Origin: Lachnospiraceae bacterium
GTDB taxonomy: Bacteria; Bacillota; Clostridia; Lachnospirales; Lachnospiraceae
Direction of reading: 5' to 3'
Length of the DNA: 43,548 nucleotides
Assembly: GCA_004552595.1 (NCBI GenBank)
Contig: SFNX01000028.1
Coordinates: 1 to 43,548 of the forward strand
Shown here one piece after another: positions 1-7,706 of the stretch. The translations under genes and the position numbers were made by a program. The stretch's first letter is position 1, and each line of letters opens with the position of its first letter. Under the pieces are notes generated by a model. The model was not told where the DNA came from. It saw only the letters and a list, made by a program, of their open reading frames with translations, and searched no databases.

Positions 1-292
1 CAGTGTCCTGCTCATCATTTTTTGTGGCGGCAACGGCAGCCTGCTCCTCTAAGGTCGCAATAGCCGTGTCCTGTTGTTCGTTCTTTTGATCAATACGACC
101 GACAATCCCCTTTAGCTCTGTCTGAGATACGAGTCCTAGTTCAGAAGCCGTTTGGTCCCCCTTTAGTAGATGCCCGTTTATCTCAGGAAGGTTAGCCAAG
201 CTTTCATAGTTGTAACCGGGCCCGTTCCCACCTTCTGCAAGGCCAAGTAAATCATCCACTTGTTTACCTGTATACTTCAATCTATAACACAT
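1..292 (-). CDS. Tail fibre-like or tail-tip protein, N-terminal part (runs off left edge)
   Basis: This open frame begins with ATG at 292 and stays open to base 1, giving about 97 residues with the C-terminus outside the window. An AGGAGG ribosome binding site lies just upstream, overlapping the stop of the preceding fibre gene. The protein starts MCYRLKYTGKQVDDLL. Around residues 45-60 it has an NGHLLKGDQTASELGLVS-like stretch, the kind of INGxxLxGdxTxxDLGL linker common in phage tail fibres. It then becomes a Gln/Glu/Ala-rich helical, probably coiled-coil, segment. Its position immediately after a collar-type fibre supports a tail-tip or fibre-associated role. The exact function cannot be seen because most of the gene is missing. 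Confidence 0.75.
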   Translation of the reverse strand, partial: MCYRLKYTGKQVDDLLGLAEGGNGPGYNYESLANLPEINGHLLKGDQTASELGLVSQTELKGIVGRIDQKNEQQDTAIATLEEQAAVAATKNDEQDT

Positions 293-301
293 GTTTGCCT
301 C

Positions 302-1105
302 CTACGCTGTTCTCTTAAACATATAGCAAGTGATGTAAGGCTGTAAAATACTATGAGGTTGTCCACCGCCTACTGTTATGCCGTGTTCTACAACCACCTC
401 TCCGTATCCACTCAAAGAACCATTAGGGTTTGCGACAGAATTACTCGCAGTCTGCATTGTTTCTGACGTAAACGAAGCCGTATATCTTTTTGTTTCAAAA
501 GTAGAACCCTGTTGTATATCAAACTTTTGCGCTTCTTGTTCCGTTCCAGTGTGCTTGTGTTTTGGCATTTCGTTTTCAGTGAGGACGTGTGTCTTTTCGC
601 CACCTGTCTTTTCAACCCCATTAAAGTCCGTGTCGCTTGTGTCAACACCGACAGGAACTCTACCGCTACCCCACGCAACCCATGTCGTGCCCGTGATAAA
701 CGTTGACGGGTTTACGTTGGTGGTACTCATATATATAGCACCAACAGGGTAAAGAGCCTTGCCAATTATAGAAATAACGGCCTCGGAGCCAACATCGTCC
801 CAAGAGGTGAGTACCGTCCCCAGATCAATCGTCCCAGAGCCTGTAACAGTCCCTTTGTCCGCGCCGTTCATCTTTATTGCAACCGAAGTTACCGTCCCCG
901 CATTCTTGGTAAAGCCCCAGTTGGAAACAGTAGTTTCGGTTACGGGGCTAGGAATTGTCGGCTTATCGCTCAAATCGTTATACGAGCCTGATGTCGCTAC
1001 CGCTGCGAGACCATTAACCAAAGAGACGAGAGACGTCCAGTTTGTTGTCGGTTGTAATTTTATCTTGCTTCCCGCTAACGTCTGTAACAACAGTACCGAG
1101 GTCAA
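302..1105 (-). CDS. Tail fibre, C-terminal part with collar-like receptor-binding domain (frame-separated from 1014-1664)
   Basis: The 267-residue frame has a convincing C-terminal half: a phage collar-type domain starting PVGAIYMSTTNVNP, with GxVPVGV, GGEKTHVLTENEMPKHKH and GGGQPHSILQPYITCY motifs (known from T4 gp12-like short fibres and many Firmicutes fibres). Just upstream is the fibre linker GLAAVATSGSYNDLSDKPTIP. The first ~25 residues of the frame read as an accidental translation of the overlapping gene. The true protein almost certainly continues from the 1014-1664 frame: removing one unit of a 7-bp tandem duplication at 1022-1035 joins KLDVS to LVNGLAA and gives one 451-residue fibre. 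As written, this part has no convincing start of its own near 1105. It would be the host-recognition end of the tail. Confidence 0.85.
   Translation of the reverse strand: MTSVLLLQTLAGSKIKLQPTTNWTSLVSLVNGLAAVATSGSYNDLSDKPTIPSPVTETTVSNWGFTKNAGTVTSVAIKMNGADKGTVTGSGTIDLGTVLTSWDDVGSEAVISIIGKALYPVGAIYMSTTNVNPSTFITGTTWVAWGSGRVPVGVDTSDTDFNGVEKTGGEKTHVLTENEMPKHKHTGTEQEAQKFDIQQGSTFETKRYTASFTSETMQTASNSVANPNGSLSGYGEVVVEHGITVGGGQPHSILQPYITCYMFKRTA
804..901 (-). repeat. Internal fibre repeat, second copy (first copy at about 1078-1175)
   Basis: The peptide pattern GTVTSVxxKMNGxxKGTVTxSGTIDLGTV occurs twice in the combined fibre, once in each frame-separated part. The two copies are clearly related at the DNA level. 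Such repeats are typical of fibre shafts and can recombine to vary fibre length. That both copies belong to one shaft also supports the two frames being a single gene. Confidence 0.7.
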
Positions 1106-1664
1106 TCGTCCCCGACGTGGTCACAGTTCCTTTAACGGAGCCGTTCATTTTTACAGAAACTGAAGTGACAGTCCCTCCAGAGGAAGCCTCTCCGCCGTCA
1201 ACGATTTTTTTGTTCGTTGCGTCCCACTTCAGAAGGTGTCCGTCTGTAAGCTCTGACGGTTTCGCCCTCGTCGCAAGGTCTTGTAAGTCGGACTGTGCTG
1301 CGTCGATGTTCCCGTTTGCGTCCAAAACAACATCACCAACCATTGCCGTTCCGCTTGCGTCAAACACTAAAGCTCCGTCTTTTGTTCCATCGTACTTTTC
1401 TGCTTTCAATCCAGCAGGAGAAGTCAGCGCCGCCGTATTGCCTTTTGCAACCGTTATGAGCTGTTGCTCAACTTCAAGGTTCTTAACATCAACAGTCGTA
1501 GTCGTACCCTTTGCGGTTAGGTTGCCGTTAATTTGAACATCTTGAAAAGTCTGTTTCGCGGTGAACGTGTTTTCAACATTCGTTTTCACGCCGCCTCCAG
1601 AGTGGGCGTCTATATAATCTTTAATTTTTTGAAGACTTTTTACGTCTTGATCTAACTGTCTCAT
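1014..1664 (-). CDS. Tail fibre, N-terminal part (shaft)
   Basis: The gene has a strong AGGAGGAGG ribosome binding site before the ATG at 1664 and follows the 5030-1677 gene by 12 bases. The N-terminus (KSLQKIKDYIDAH) resembles that of the preceding tail protein (QHIQTIKDYVDNK), suggesting a shared attachment element. A fibre shaft follows with a QTFQDVQINGNLTAKGT segment typical of phage fibres. The repeat GTVTSVxxKMNGxxKGTVT then appears here and again in the downstream frame. The reading frame ends prematurely with VSRLFG just after a duplicated heptamer. This is best seen as the first 60% of a fibre gene whose remainder is 302-1028. Confidence 0.85.
   Translation of the reverse strand: MRQLDQDVKSLQKIKDYIDAHSGGGVKTNVENTFTAKQTFQDVQINGNLTAKGTTTTVDVKNLEVEQQLITVAKGNTAALTSPAGLKAEKYDGTKDGALVFDASGTAMVGDVVLDANGNIDAAQSDLQDLATRAKPSELTDGHLLKWDATNKKIVDGGEASSGGTVTSVSVKMNGSVKGTVTTSGTIDLGTVVTDVSGKQDKITTDNKLDVSRLFG
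1022..1035 (-). repeat. 7-bp tandem duplication that breaks the tail fibre frame
   Basis: On the minus strand CGTCTCT is present twice in direct succession, inside the fibre gene. Seven bases are not a multiple of three, so the duplication shifts the frame and brings a stop two codons later. With one copy removed, the two fibre frames join exactly at a family-typical junction (KLDVS-LVNGLAAVATSG). Gain or loss of one unit by slippage would switch the fibre off or on. Confidence 0.8.
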
Positions 1665-1676
1665 TTACCCTCCTCC

Positions 1677-4600
1677 TTATTGTTCACCAAATACAGCAGT
1701 TACAGCATCCGCAAACCAATTATAATTATTATTTACTTTTAATTGTACTTTGTTTTGACTTGTATATACTCTTGTGTTTGTTCTACAGAGTAATTCATAA
1801 TCCATATCTTTGTCCGGTTTTGTTTCGCCAGTATATATGGCCCTTAATGTATATGAACCATCTGTTTCTTGAAGCGTGTCCATATATATTTCGTATGGAT
1901 AATTTATTGTTAATTCCGAATCGCATATACCAAAGTAATATGGGTTGTCAATATCCATAAAGTCATCATCTGACCCCGTTGTAGGAGCTTTTTTGATATC
2001 TGCCGCCCATACAGTAACATCAGCAGTCGTTCGCTCTATCCTAATATATCCATACCCACCGCACTTGTATTGCAACGATACCGTTCCCGGAGCCGTGAAT
2101 TTAATATTATAATGGCTAACATAAGAAGTTTCGTCAATTTTTACTGTTATAGTACCGTCAGCGTTTACAACCCACGGGTGAGTGGTATCCGAATTAGTAA
2201 TAACCATACAGTCGGTACCTATTTTGCTCGTATCGTCAGGAGTAAATACAAGATTATTTATATAACCTTTTCTTTCGCCCGAACCATAATTACCACCACT
2301 ATTATAACTTATATCAATAATGTCATTTACTGCAACCCTTTGAGTATAATCTAAATAATCTGTGGTACTGCTACCATATACGTCAGTAATTGTCTCCCCT
2401 TCGAATGTATAAGTATGCCAAGCATCTTTAAGCAATGTTCCAGTATATTTATCTGTCTGTGACGGAATACTATAAACAATAACAGTTAATGTAAACGGAT
2501 TCTTAGATACTAATTCACCTAATGTAATACCATCATGTATATCGTGACCTAGGTTAATAAAAGCATTGTTGTATTTATCTGTTATCGGTAAATATCCCCA
2601 CTCGGAATTGTTCAATTCGCCTGCCTCGGACATCAACAAATCACTTATTACGAGCGGTATAAATGTTTGTGCCATACCAGTAACTGTATAACCAATATCT
2701 TTATAATATTCGATAAAGGGTTTAGCTACATTAAATACAGGGAAACCTGTAAATACTATTGTGCGGTCGCCCATAGGCGGGGATACTGTCATAAGACTGG
2801 ATGATTTGTTGGTTCCCCACGACAAGTCTAATTTTAATAAAAACTGCCCGTTTATTGCAGGTGGGGTTGATATATTTACTCCTACAATAGGTTTTACAAT
2901 AAGACCACCATTATACGCAGTTAAATAATCTTTATCAACTATTTTTATAGAATTGCCAGATACGATTGGCTGTGGAACATCTACACTTACATTAGGAATA
3001 TCACTATTATTTATAGTTATTGAATATGGGATAATATATGAAGGGTTATTATAATTTGTGTCTATTTGTTTAGCAGTACGTTGTAAAATATATGCACAAT
3101 TTGTCAAGCTACGATTATCCCAGATACCACAATCTATAATATAATCCTTACTGAGATTTCCGGAAATAGTATATATAGAAGGAATAGATATATTTATATC
3201 TACTGGATATTCATATACCCCTACCTTATTCATAATCGTGGTACTATCGGTTATTGAAATAGAGCCTATGTATAAATCCTTTAATTCTTCTATTTCATTA
3301 TAATATCCGCACATACCGTTCCTATAAAAAATATAGAAAGATTGTAACTCTGATTTTACTTGCCACGGCGCAGTTTCATTATTTTCTTGTGTCATTCCAT
3401 CTGGTTCAGAGAATGTTATATCTTTAATATAAAACCGTGCTTGAGCATTCACTTTAGAAGCAGTTATTAGTATCGTATCTCCTGCCGAAACTGATTGTGA
3501 AAATTCAGTATAGGACATAGGAGCATATCCAGTAACTAAATCCGTGCCATTTTTAGAAATTCTTATGCTATTCTGATGATATGAGCCGCCAGGATAATCA
3601 TCTTGATATAAAAAAGATACAGTGCCGTTCTTGGTAAATGTTAATGTATATGTTGAACTTTCAGTATTATATAATATGTTATTTTCTTTTATTACTTTAT
3701 CATATCGCCATCTTAGTGCGTCACCAAATACATCAGTCAAGTCAGAATCAACCATTGCATCACGAGTTAGTTCAATAGTAGATGATTCTGTTTTACCTTG
3801 ACTATCGGTATATAGAGCAACGGAAAGTTTACATAACGGGATATAATCAATAATATGGGCAATACGATTATTATTAGAAATTGGTAAACCACCAACTCCA
3901 TTTAATCTAACTTTTACTGAGCCACTGGTACCGAATAAGTCATTTAATGTAAATAGTGGAATATCTAATGCTTCATAATCATACGCGTATATTGGACTGT
4001 TATAACGGCTTACTTCGAGTCTTTTATCAATATATGTAGTTTGATTATTAAACGTAACGGGCTTATATAAATCTTTATCTATAACAATATAACCCGTATT
4101 CGGTGTTTGTTTATTATATTCGTCTAATATTGACTGACTTAACGGTAACCCATTTACTTTTTTATAATATGAAGAACCTAAATCAATTAAACATTTGCCA
4201 AATTTATCTGTTTGTGTAATATATAATTTACCAGAAAACTTTGGCATCAACTGACCAATAGTAATTATTGTAATTTTGCCAGTTTCTATTTTTGTATCAA
4301 ATGTAACCTTATTTGTTTTTATATAACTGGTAGTAACTAAATCCGGCACAATAACCGCCGAAAATGGTAATTGTGATGAAATAGTTATTTCGGATTGCCA
4401 CGTTGCAGACATCTGCAAATGTTCATTTTTATACCCGTTGTTAGCAACACCTAAAGAATATTCTAATTCCGTTACTTTCCAATCCGTCCAGTTATATTTG
4501 CAATCTTGTGGAAGATATATCTGAATAATATCTGGATTATATTCCGCGGGTTGGCTATCATAAGTAGATAATCCTGTAGATATATCTGTACTTAAATATA

Positions 4601-5030
4601 ATAACAGCCCACTATCTTTGTCAATATATTGTACACCGCCTTCCGTATTATTGGCATACTGACAACAGATTTTTGTAGTGTTAGAATCGTGGTTATTGGT
4701 TAGAGTTAATAATATCGGCGAGTGATTCCCAGATAATGCTATAATCTGCTGGCGTATTGGATAAACATCATTAGAGTGAGTTTCGTCGTCATTATCTTCA
4801 ATTTTCAAACCGGTCCAGCAACCTAAACCATCGTTAATTTGTGTTAAAGAACAAGTATGTTTAGTATCTTCCGACGATAAATCAGTCCTTGTAAAATCAA
4901 AAGCAGATAAATTTACATCAATAACCTCAGTAGCTACTGGAAAGCTACCTGGCAATTCAGGAGTTTTATTATCTACATAATCTTTTATGGTTTGTATATG
5001 TTGTACGAAATCTTCATATGGAAAACTCAT
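1677..5030 (-). CDS. Large tail-tip/baseplate protein, 1117 aa, AT-rich, function unassigned
   Basis: The start at 5030 follows an AAGGAGG site. The protein is rich in Asn, Thr, Ser, Tyr and Ile with many short beta-strand-like stretches, as in Ig-like or carbohydrate-binding virion modules. Two related beta-rich blocks occur: roughly residues 450-560 (around TKNGTVSFLYQDDYPGG) and 860-1010 (around FTAPGTVSLQYKCGGYG), each with a VSAGDTI- or VAVNDII-type strand and a W-V terminal segment. The N-terminus (SFPYEDFVQHIQTIKDYVDNK) is echoed by the next gene's fibre. It lies between another large AT-rich tail gene and the fibre, so a receptor-binding or tail-tip role is inferred. I recognise no enzymatic motif. 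Codon and base use are visibly more AT-rich than in the head and tape measure genes. Confidence 0.8.
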   Translation of the reverse strand: MSFPYEDFVQHIQTIKDYVDNKTPELPGSFPVATEVIDVNLSAFDFTRTDLSSEDTKHTCSLTQINDGLGCWTGLKIEDNDDETHSNDVYPIRQQIIALSGNHSPILLTLTNNHDSNTTKICCQYANNTEGGVQYIDKDSGLLLYLSTDISTGLSTYDSQPAEYNPDIIQIYLPQDCKYNWTDWKVTELEYSLGVANNGYKNEHLQMSATWQSEITISSQLPFSAVIVPDLVTTSYIKTNKVTFDTKIETGKITIITIGQLMPKFSGKLYITQTDKFGKCLIDLGSSYYKKVNGLPLSQSILDEYNKQTPNTGYIVIDKDLYKPVTFNNQTTYIDKRLEVSRYNSPIYAYDYEALDIPLFTLNDLFGTSGSVKVRLNGVGGLPISNNNRIAHIIDYIPLCKLSVALYTDSQGKTESSTIELTRDAMVDSDLTDVFGDALRWRYDKVIKENNILYNTESSTYTLTFTKNGTVSFLYQDDYPGGSYHQNSIRISKNGTDLVTGYAPMSYTEFSQSVSAGDTILITASKVNAQARFYIKDITFSEPDGMTQENNETAPWQVKSELQSFYIFYRNGMCGYYNEIEELKDLYIGSISITDSTTIMNKVGVYEYPVDINISIPSIYTISGNLSKDYIIDCGIWDNRSLTNCAYILQRTAKQIDTNYNNPSYIIPYSITINNSDIPNVSVDVPQPIVSGNSIKIVDKDYLTAYNGGLIVKPIVGVNISTPPAINGQFLLKLDLSWGTNKSSSLMTVSPPMGDRTIVFTGFPVFNVAKPFIEYYKDIGYTVTGMAQTFIPLVISDLLMSEAGELNNSEWGYLPITDKYNNAFINLGHDIHDGITLGELVSKNPFTLTVIVYSIPSQTDKYTGTLLKDAWHTYTFEGETITDVYGSSTTDYLDYTQRVAVNDIIDISYNSGGNYGSGERKGYINNLVFTPDDTSKIGTDCMVITNSDTTHPWVVNADGTITVKIDETSYVSHYNIKFTAPGTVSLQYKCGGYGYIRIERTTADVTVWAADIKKAPTTGSDDDFMDIDNPYYFGICDSELTINYPYEIYMDTLQETDGSYTLRAIYTGETKPDKDMDYELLCRTNTRVYTSQNKVQLKVNNNYNWFADAVTAVFGEQ

Positions 5031-5044
5031 TATTCAATTCCTCC

Positions 5045-7582
5045 TTAATTGACCTTTGTTATGCTATTTAATACCACGGTATGTTTTGTAGTGCCATCAG
5101 AACCGTCAGGTTTTTTGACCGATACTGCCCAATAACAATAACCGTCTAATGCTTTTGTAGTAGTTCTATAATTTGTGCCGTAGGTATAAGCTACTTGATT
5201 AGGGAAGACGGTTATTTCAACACCATCATTCCATTTTGAACATAACATATAATCACTATTAGACTCGCTTGTATATAAATAAGCAGTAATTGTTTTTGCT
5301 TCACCATCAATAGTTATATTGATTTCATAATTGCCAGTTTCTGATATAGCAGTAAATTGTCCAATAGTATTATATGTCATACCATTGTCTTCTGGAACAT
5401 TACTAAATGTAATAGGGAATGTCATTGTATTGCCAATAGTCGGAATAGCTTGTGCGGTAATAGAATTTATCGTAGTATTTGTACCTGTCTTAACTGCCAC
5501 GCCATTCTGATATTGCATTGGCGGATCATAATCTGAAGATGTGCCAAAATATGTAGCGCCATCGGATATAATTACGTCATTATAATTATTATCTTTTGTA
5601 TCTATCTTAATATAAGTTCCGATATCTTCGGAAGTAGTGGCGTTAGAAACAGTTTCAGAAAAACCACCTATATCGCCGTTAGAAGTAGCTATGATATATA
5701 ATTTATTATCTTCTAATCCTATATGGCCTTTATATGTTTTTTTGCCGCTAACAGTTAATGGAAGTACATATTCACCACCATCACATATATCATCTTCCGT
5801 AGCCTCATTCAAAGCATAGAATGTTTGAGTTCCGCTTGTTTCTGAAGTCAGATTAAATAATATACCACAATTATTTTCGGAATAATTAGTGCCATTTAAT
5901 ACTGATGCGTGGTCAACTATTTCAATGCGGAATAAATTCTCTACATCATATTCGGCTTGATATATGTCGCCAGAAGTAGTAAGATATTTTATAACCCTTA
6001 ATGGAATAGCATCTGTACAATCTTCATTGATACATAATTTATAAAACGATAATGGTTGCATATTAAATGTACCGTTATAATTAAATAAATATGTACCCCC
6101 AATAGGAACTGTATTTGTTAAATCTAATGCAAGTGGCCAACCCGTAAAATCTTTTGTTGGTATTGTAAGATTTTTATTGAAATTAAATTTAATTTCGGTC
6201 GGCAGTTTATTTTCATATTTTGCTTCGCTACCCCAATCGCGGCCACGAAATGAATCAACATAAAATACTAACGTATTATCTTTAGCAACCATAAGCTGCC
6301 CTCTAAACCTAAAATATCCATTTTCGGTTAATGGTTCGGTGTTTTCTTCAGTATCTATACCTATGCCGTCTCCGCCAAAAATATATTTTATCGGAGCTAC
6401 TGGATAATAACTTGCTTGTAAATTTTTAAGTTCTTCTGCATTGAATATAGTAGAATCAATTACATCGTATGGCAAAGTATTTTCCATTTTATGGACATAT
6501 TCATTTCCCCCAGCAACGAAAGAAACTGTAATATCATAAGTAGTTCCAGGCTCAATAGACATATTAGAACGATACATCATACCGCCTTCCATTTCGGCTG
6601 GCGGCTGCATAGGAATATGAGATAACAATTCTTTGGCATTAGTTATAACTGGATTCTCAAATGCAGGTATTTCCGATTCAGTAATCTTTGTTAATTTTAC
6701 ATCTGTGAATACGGTAGAAGCAGTTTCTGACATACCTTGAGCCATTATTGTGCAATAATCGCCTGCGACAAGTCCATCAGCTTCCATATCCATTTTAGCA
6801 CCATTGTAAATCATAAGCATAAATCCAGCATCTGTTTCAGCATTGCCAAATTCAGTTTCATATTGATTTCCTACAAACAGCATACCCATTTGTGTATCGG
6901 CAATTTCTATCTCCGCTTCTCCGTCTCTGAACATACCACGGAATGTTTGTGTAACTTCTTCGCCGTTGAGTTTATATACTAATTCTACATCGTATAATTT
7001 AGTTAAGTCAATATCTAATTTATAGTCTATAAACGGATATTCAGTAACCTCTCCGGTTAGTATTGTAATATCTACCGGGCTCTTTATAAGATTTGCCGAA
7101 GCTTGATATAATGTAATCAATTCTATGCTTTCAACATTGCTTGCAAGACCGTTACCTACAATACAGCTTTTACCGTCGGCGGCGGTTAATTTATTGCTAA
7201 TATATTGAGCACCATTGCAAATATTTAATTCAAAAGCATTATCTGGGCCAACTAATTGTAAAGTAGTGATAGCGCCGCTAATCTCGGCTATGTTTGACAA
7301 TTCTACCACATTAACCGTTTTATCTGTATAAGTTATTTTCGCTGTTAATACATAAGATTTACCACTCAAAATATTAAGTGGATAATCGTTATTAACAAAT
7401 AGAGCGGTTTTGCCTATAACGTAATCATCTAAGAGAACATTGAGCACTGGCGTAACGCCGAGAAACACTTGATCGATTGCTTTGAATAAATAATCGATAT
7501 TATTATCCACATATCTTGTAGTTGAGTATTTAGAAAGAATGTTGTTGATCTGTCTTTCTGTGTACAACTGCTGAAATCCCAT
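5045..7582 (-). CDS. Large tail-tip/baseplate protein, 845 aa, function unassigned
   Basis: I place the start at the ATG at 7582 (MGFQQLYTERQINNIL), which has an AAGGAGAAGG site just upstream. A longer reading from 7645 lacks a good site and would begin in the intergenic region. This is the first gene after the tape measure, the position of the distal tail protein or baseplate hub in siphoviruses. The N-terminus has short helices (YLFKAIDQVFLG). The rest is beta-rich and Asn/Thr/Asp-rich with repeated strand-turn modules, suggesting a virion adhesin or hub with appended beta-domains. I see no lysin or protease motif. Like its downstream neighbour it is markedly AT-rich, so the two may have been exchanged together as a host-range module. 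Confidence 0.8.
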   Translation of the reverse strand: MGFQQLYTERQINNILSKYSTTRYVDNNIDYLFKAIDQVFLGVTPVLNVLLDDYVIGKTALFVNNDYPLNILSGKSYVLTAKITYTDKTVNVVELSNIAEISGAITTLQLVGPDNAFELNICNGAQYISNKLTAADGKSCIVGNGLASNVESIELITLYQASANLIKSPVDITILTGEVTEYPFIDYKLDIDLTKLYDVELVYKLNGEEVTQTFRGMFRDGEAEIEIADTQMGMLFVGNQYETEFGNAETDAGFMLMIYNGAKMDMEADGLVAGDYCTIMAQGMSETASTVFTDVKLTKITESEIPAFENPVITNAKELLSHIPMQPPAEMEGGMMYRSNMSIEPGTTYDITVSFVAGGNEYVHKMENTLPYDVIDSTIFNAEELKNLQASYYPVAPIKYIFGGDGIGIDTEENTEPLTENGYFRFRGQLMVAKDNTLVFYVDSFRGRDWGSEAKYENKLPTEIKFNFNKNLTIPTKDFTGWPLALDLTNTVPIGGTYLFNYNGTFNMQPLSFYKLCINEDCTDAIPLRVIKYLTTSGDIYQAEYDVENLFRIEIVDHASVLNGTNYSENNCGILFNLTSETSGTQTFYALNEATEDDICDGGEYVLPLTVSGKKTYKGHIGLEDNKLYIIATSNGDIGGFSETVSNATTSEDIGTYIKIDTKDNNYNDVIISDGATYFGTSSDYDPPMQYQNGVAVKTGTNTTINSITAQAIPTIGNTMTFPITFSNVPEDNGMTYNTIGQFTAISETGNYEINITIDGEAKTITAYLYTSESNSDYMLCSKWNDGVEITVFPNQVAYTYGTNYRTTTKALDGYCYWAVSVKKPDGSDGTTKHTVVLNSITKVN

Positions 7583-7664
7583 AATATCCCTTCTCCTTTT
7601 TGAAATTAATATTATATATAAACTGGCCACGCCAGAAATTTTCAATTTTACGGCAAATAAAACT

Positions 7665-7706
7665 ACACTTTTATCGCGACCCCAGTAAGGGGCCGCAATT
7701 AAGTGT
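7665..7706 (-). terminator. Stem-loop terminator after the tape measure gene
   Basis: On the minus strand GCGGCCCC and GGGGTCGC form an 8-bp GC-rich stem (one G-U pair) around a TTACT loop. Flanking ACACTT/AAGTGT can extend it. A TTTTATTT run follows. It overlaps the end of the tape measure frame at 7699. The T-run is interrupted, so this is probable rather than certain. Confidence 0.5.
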
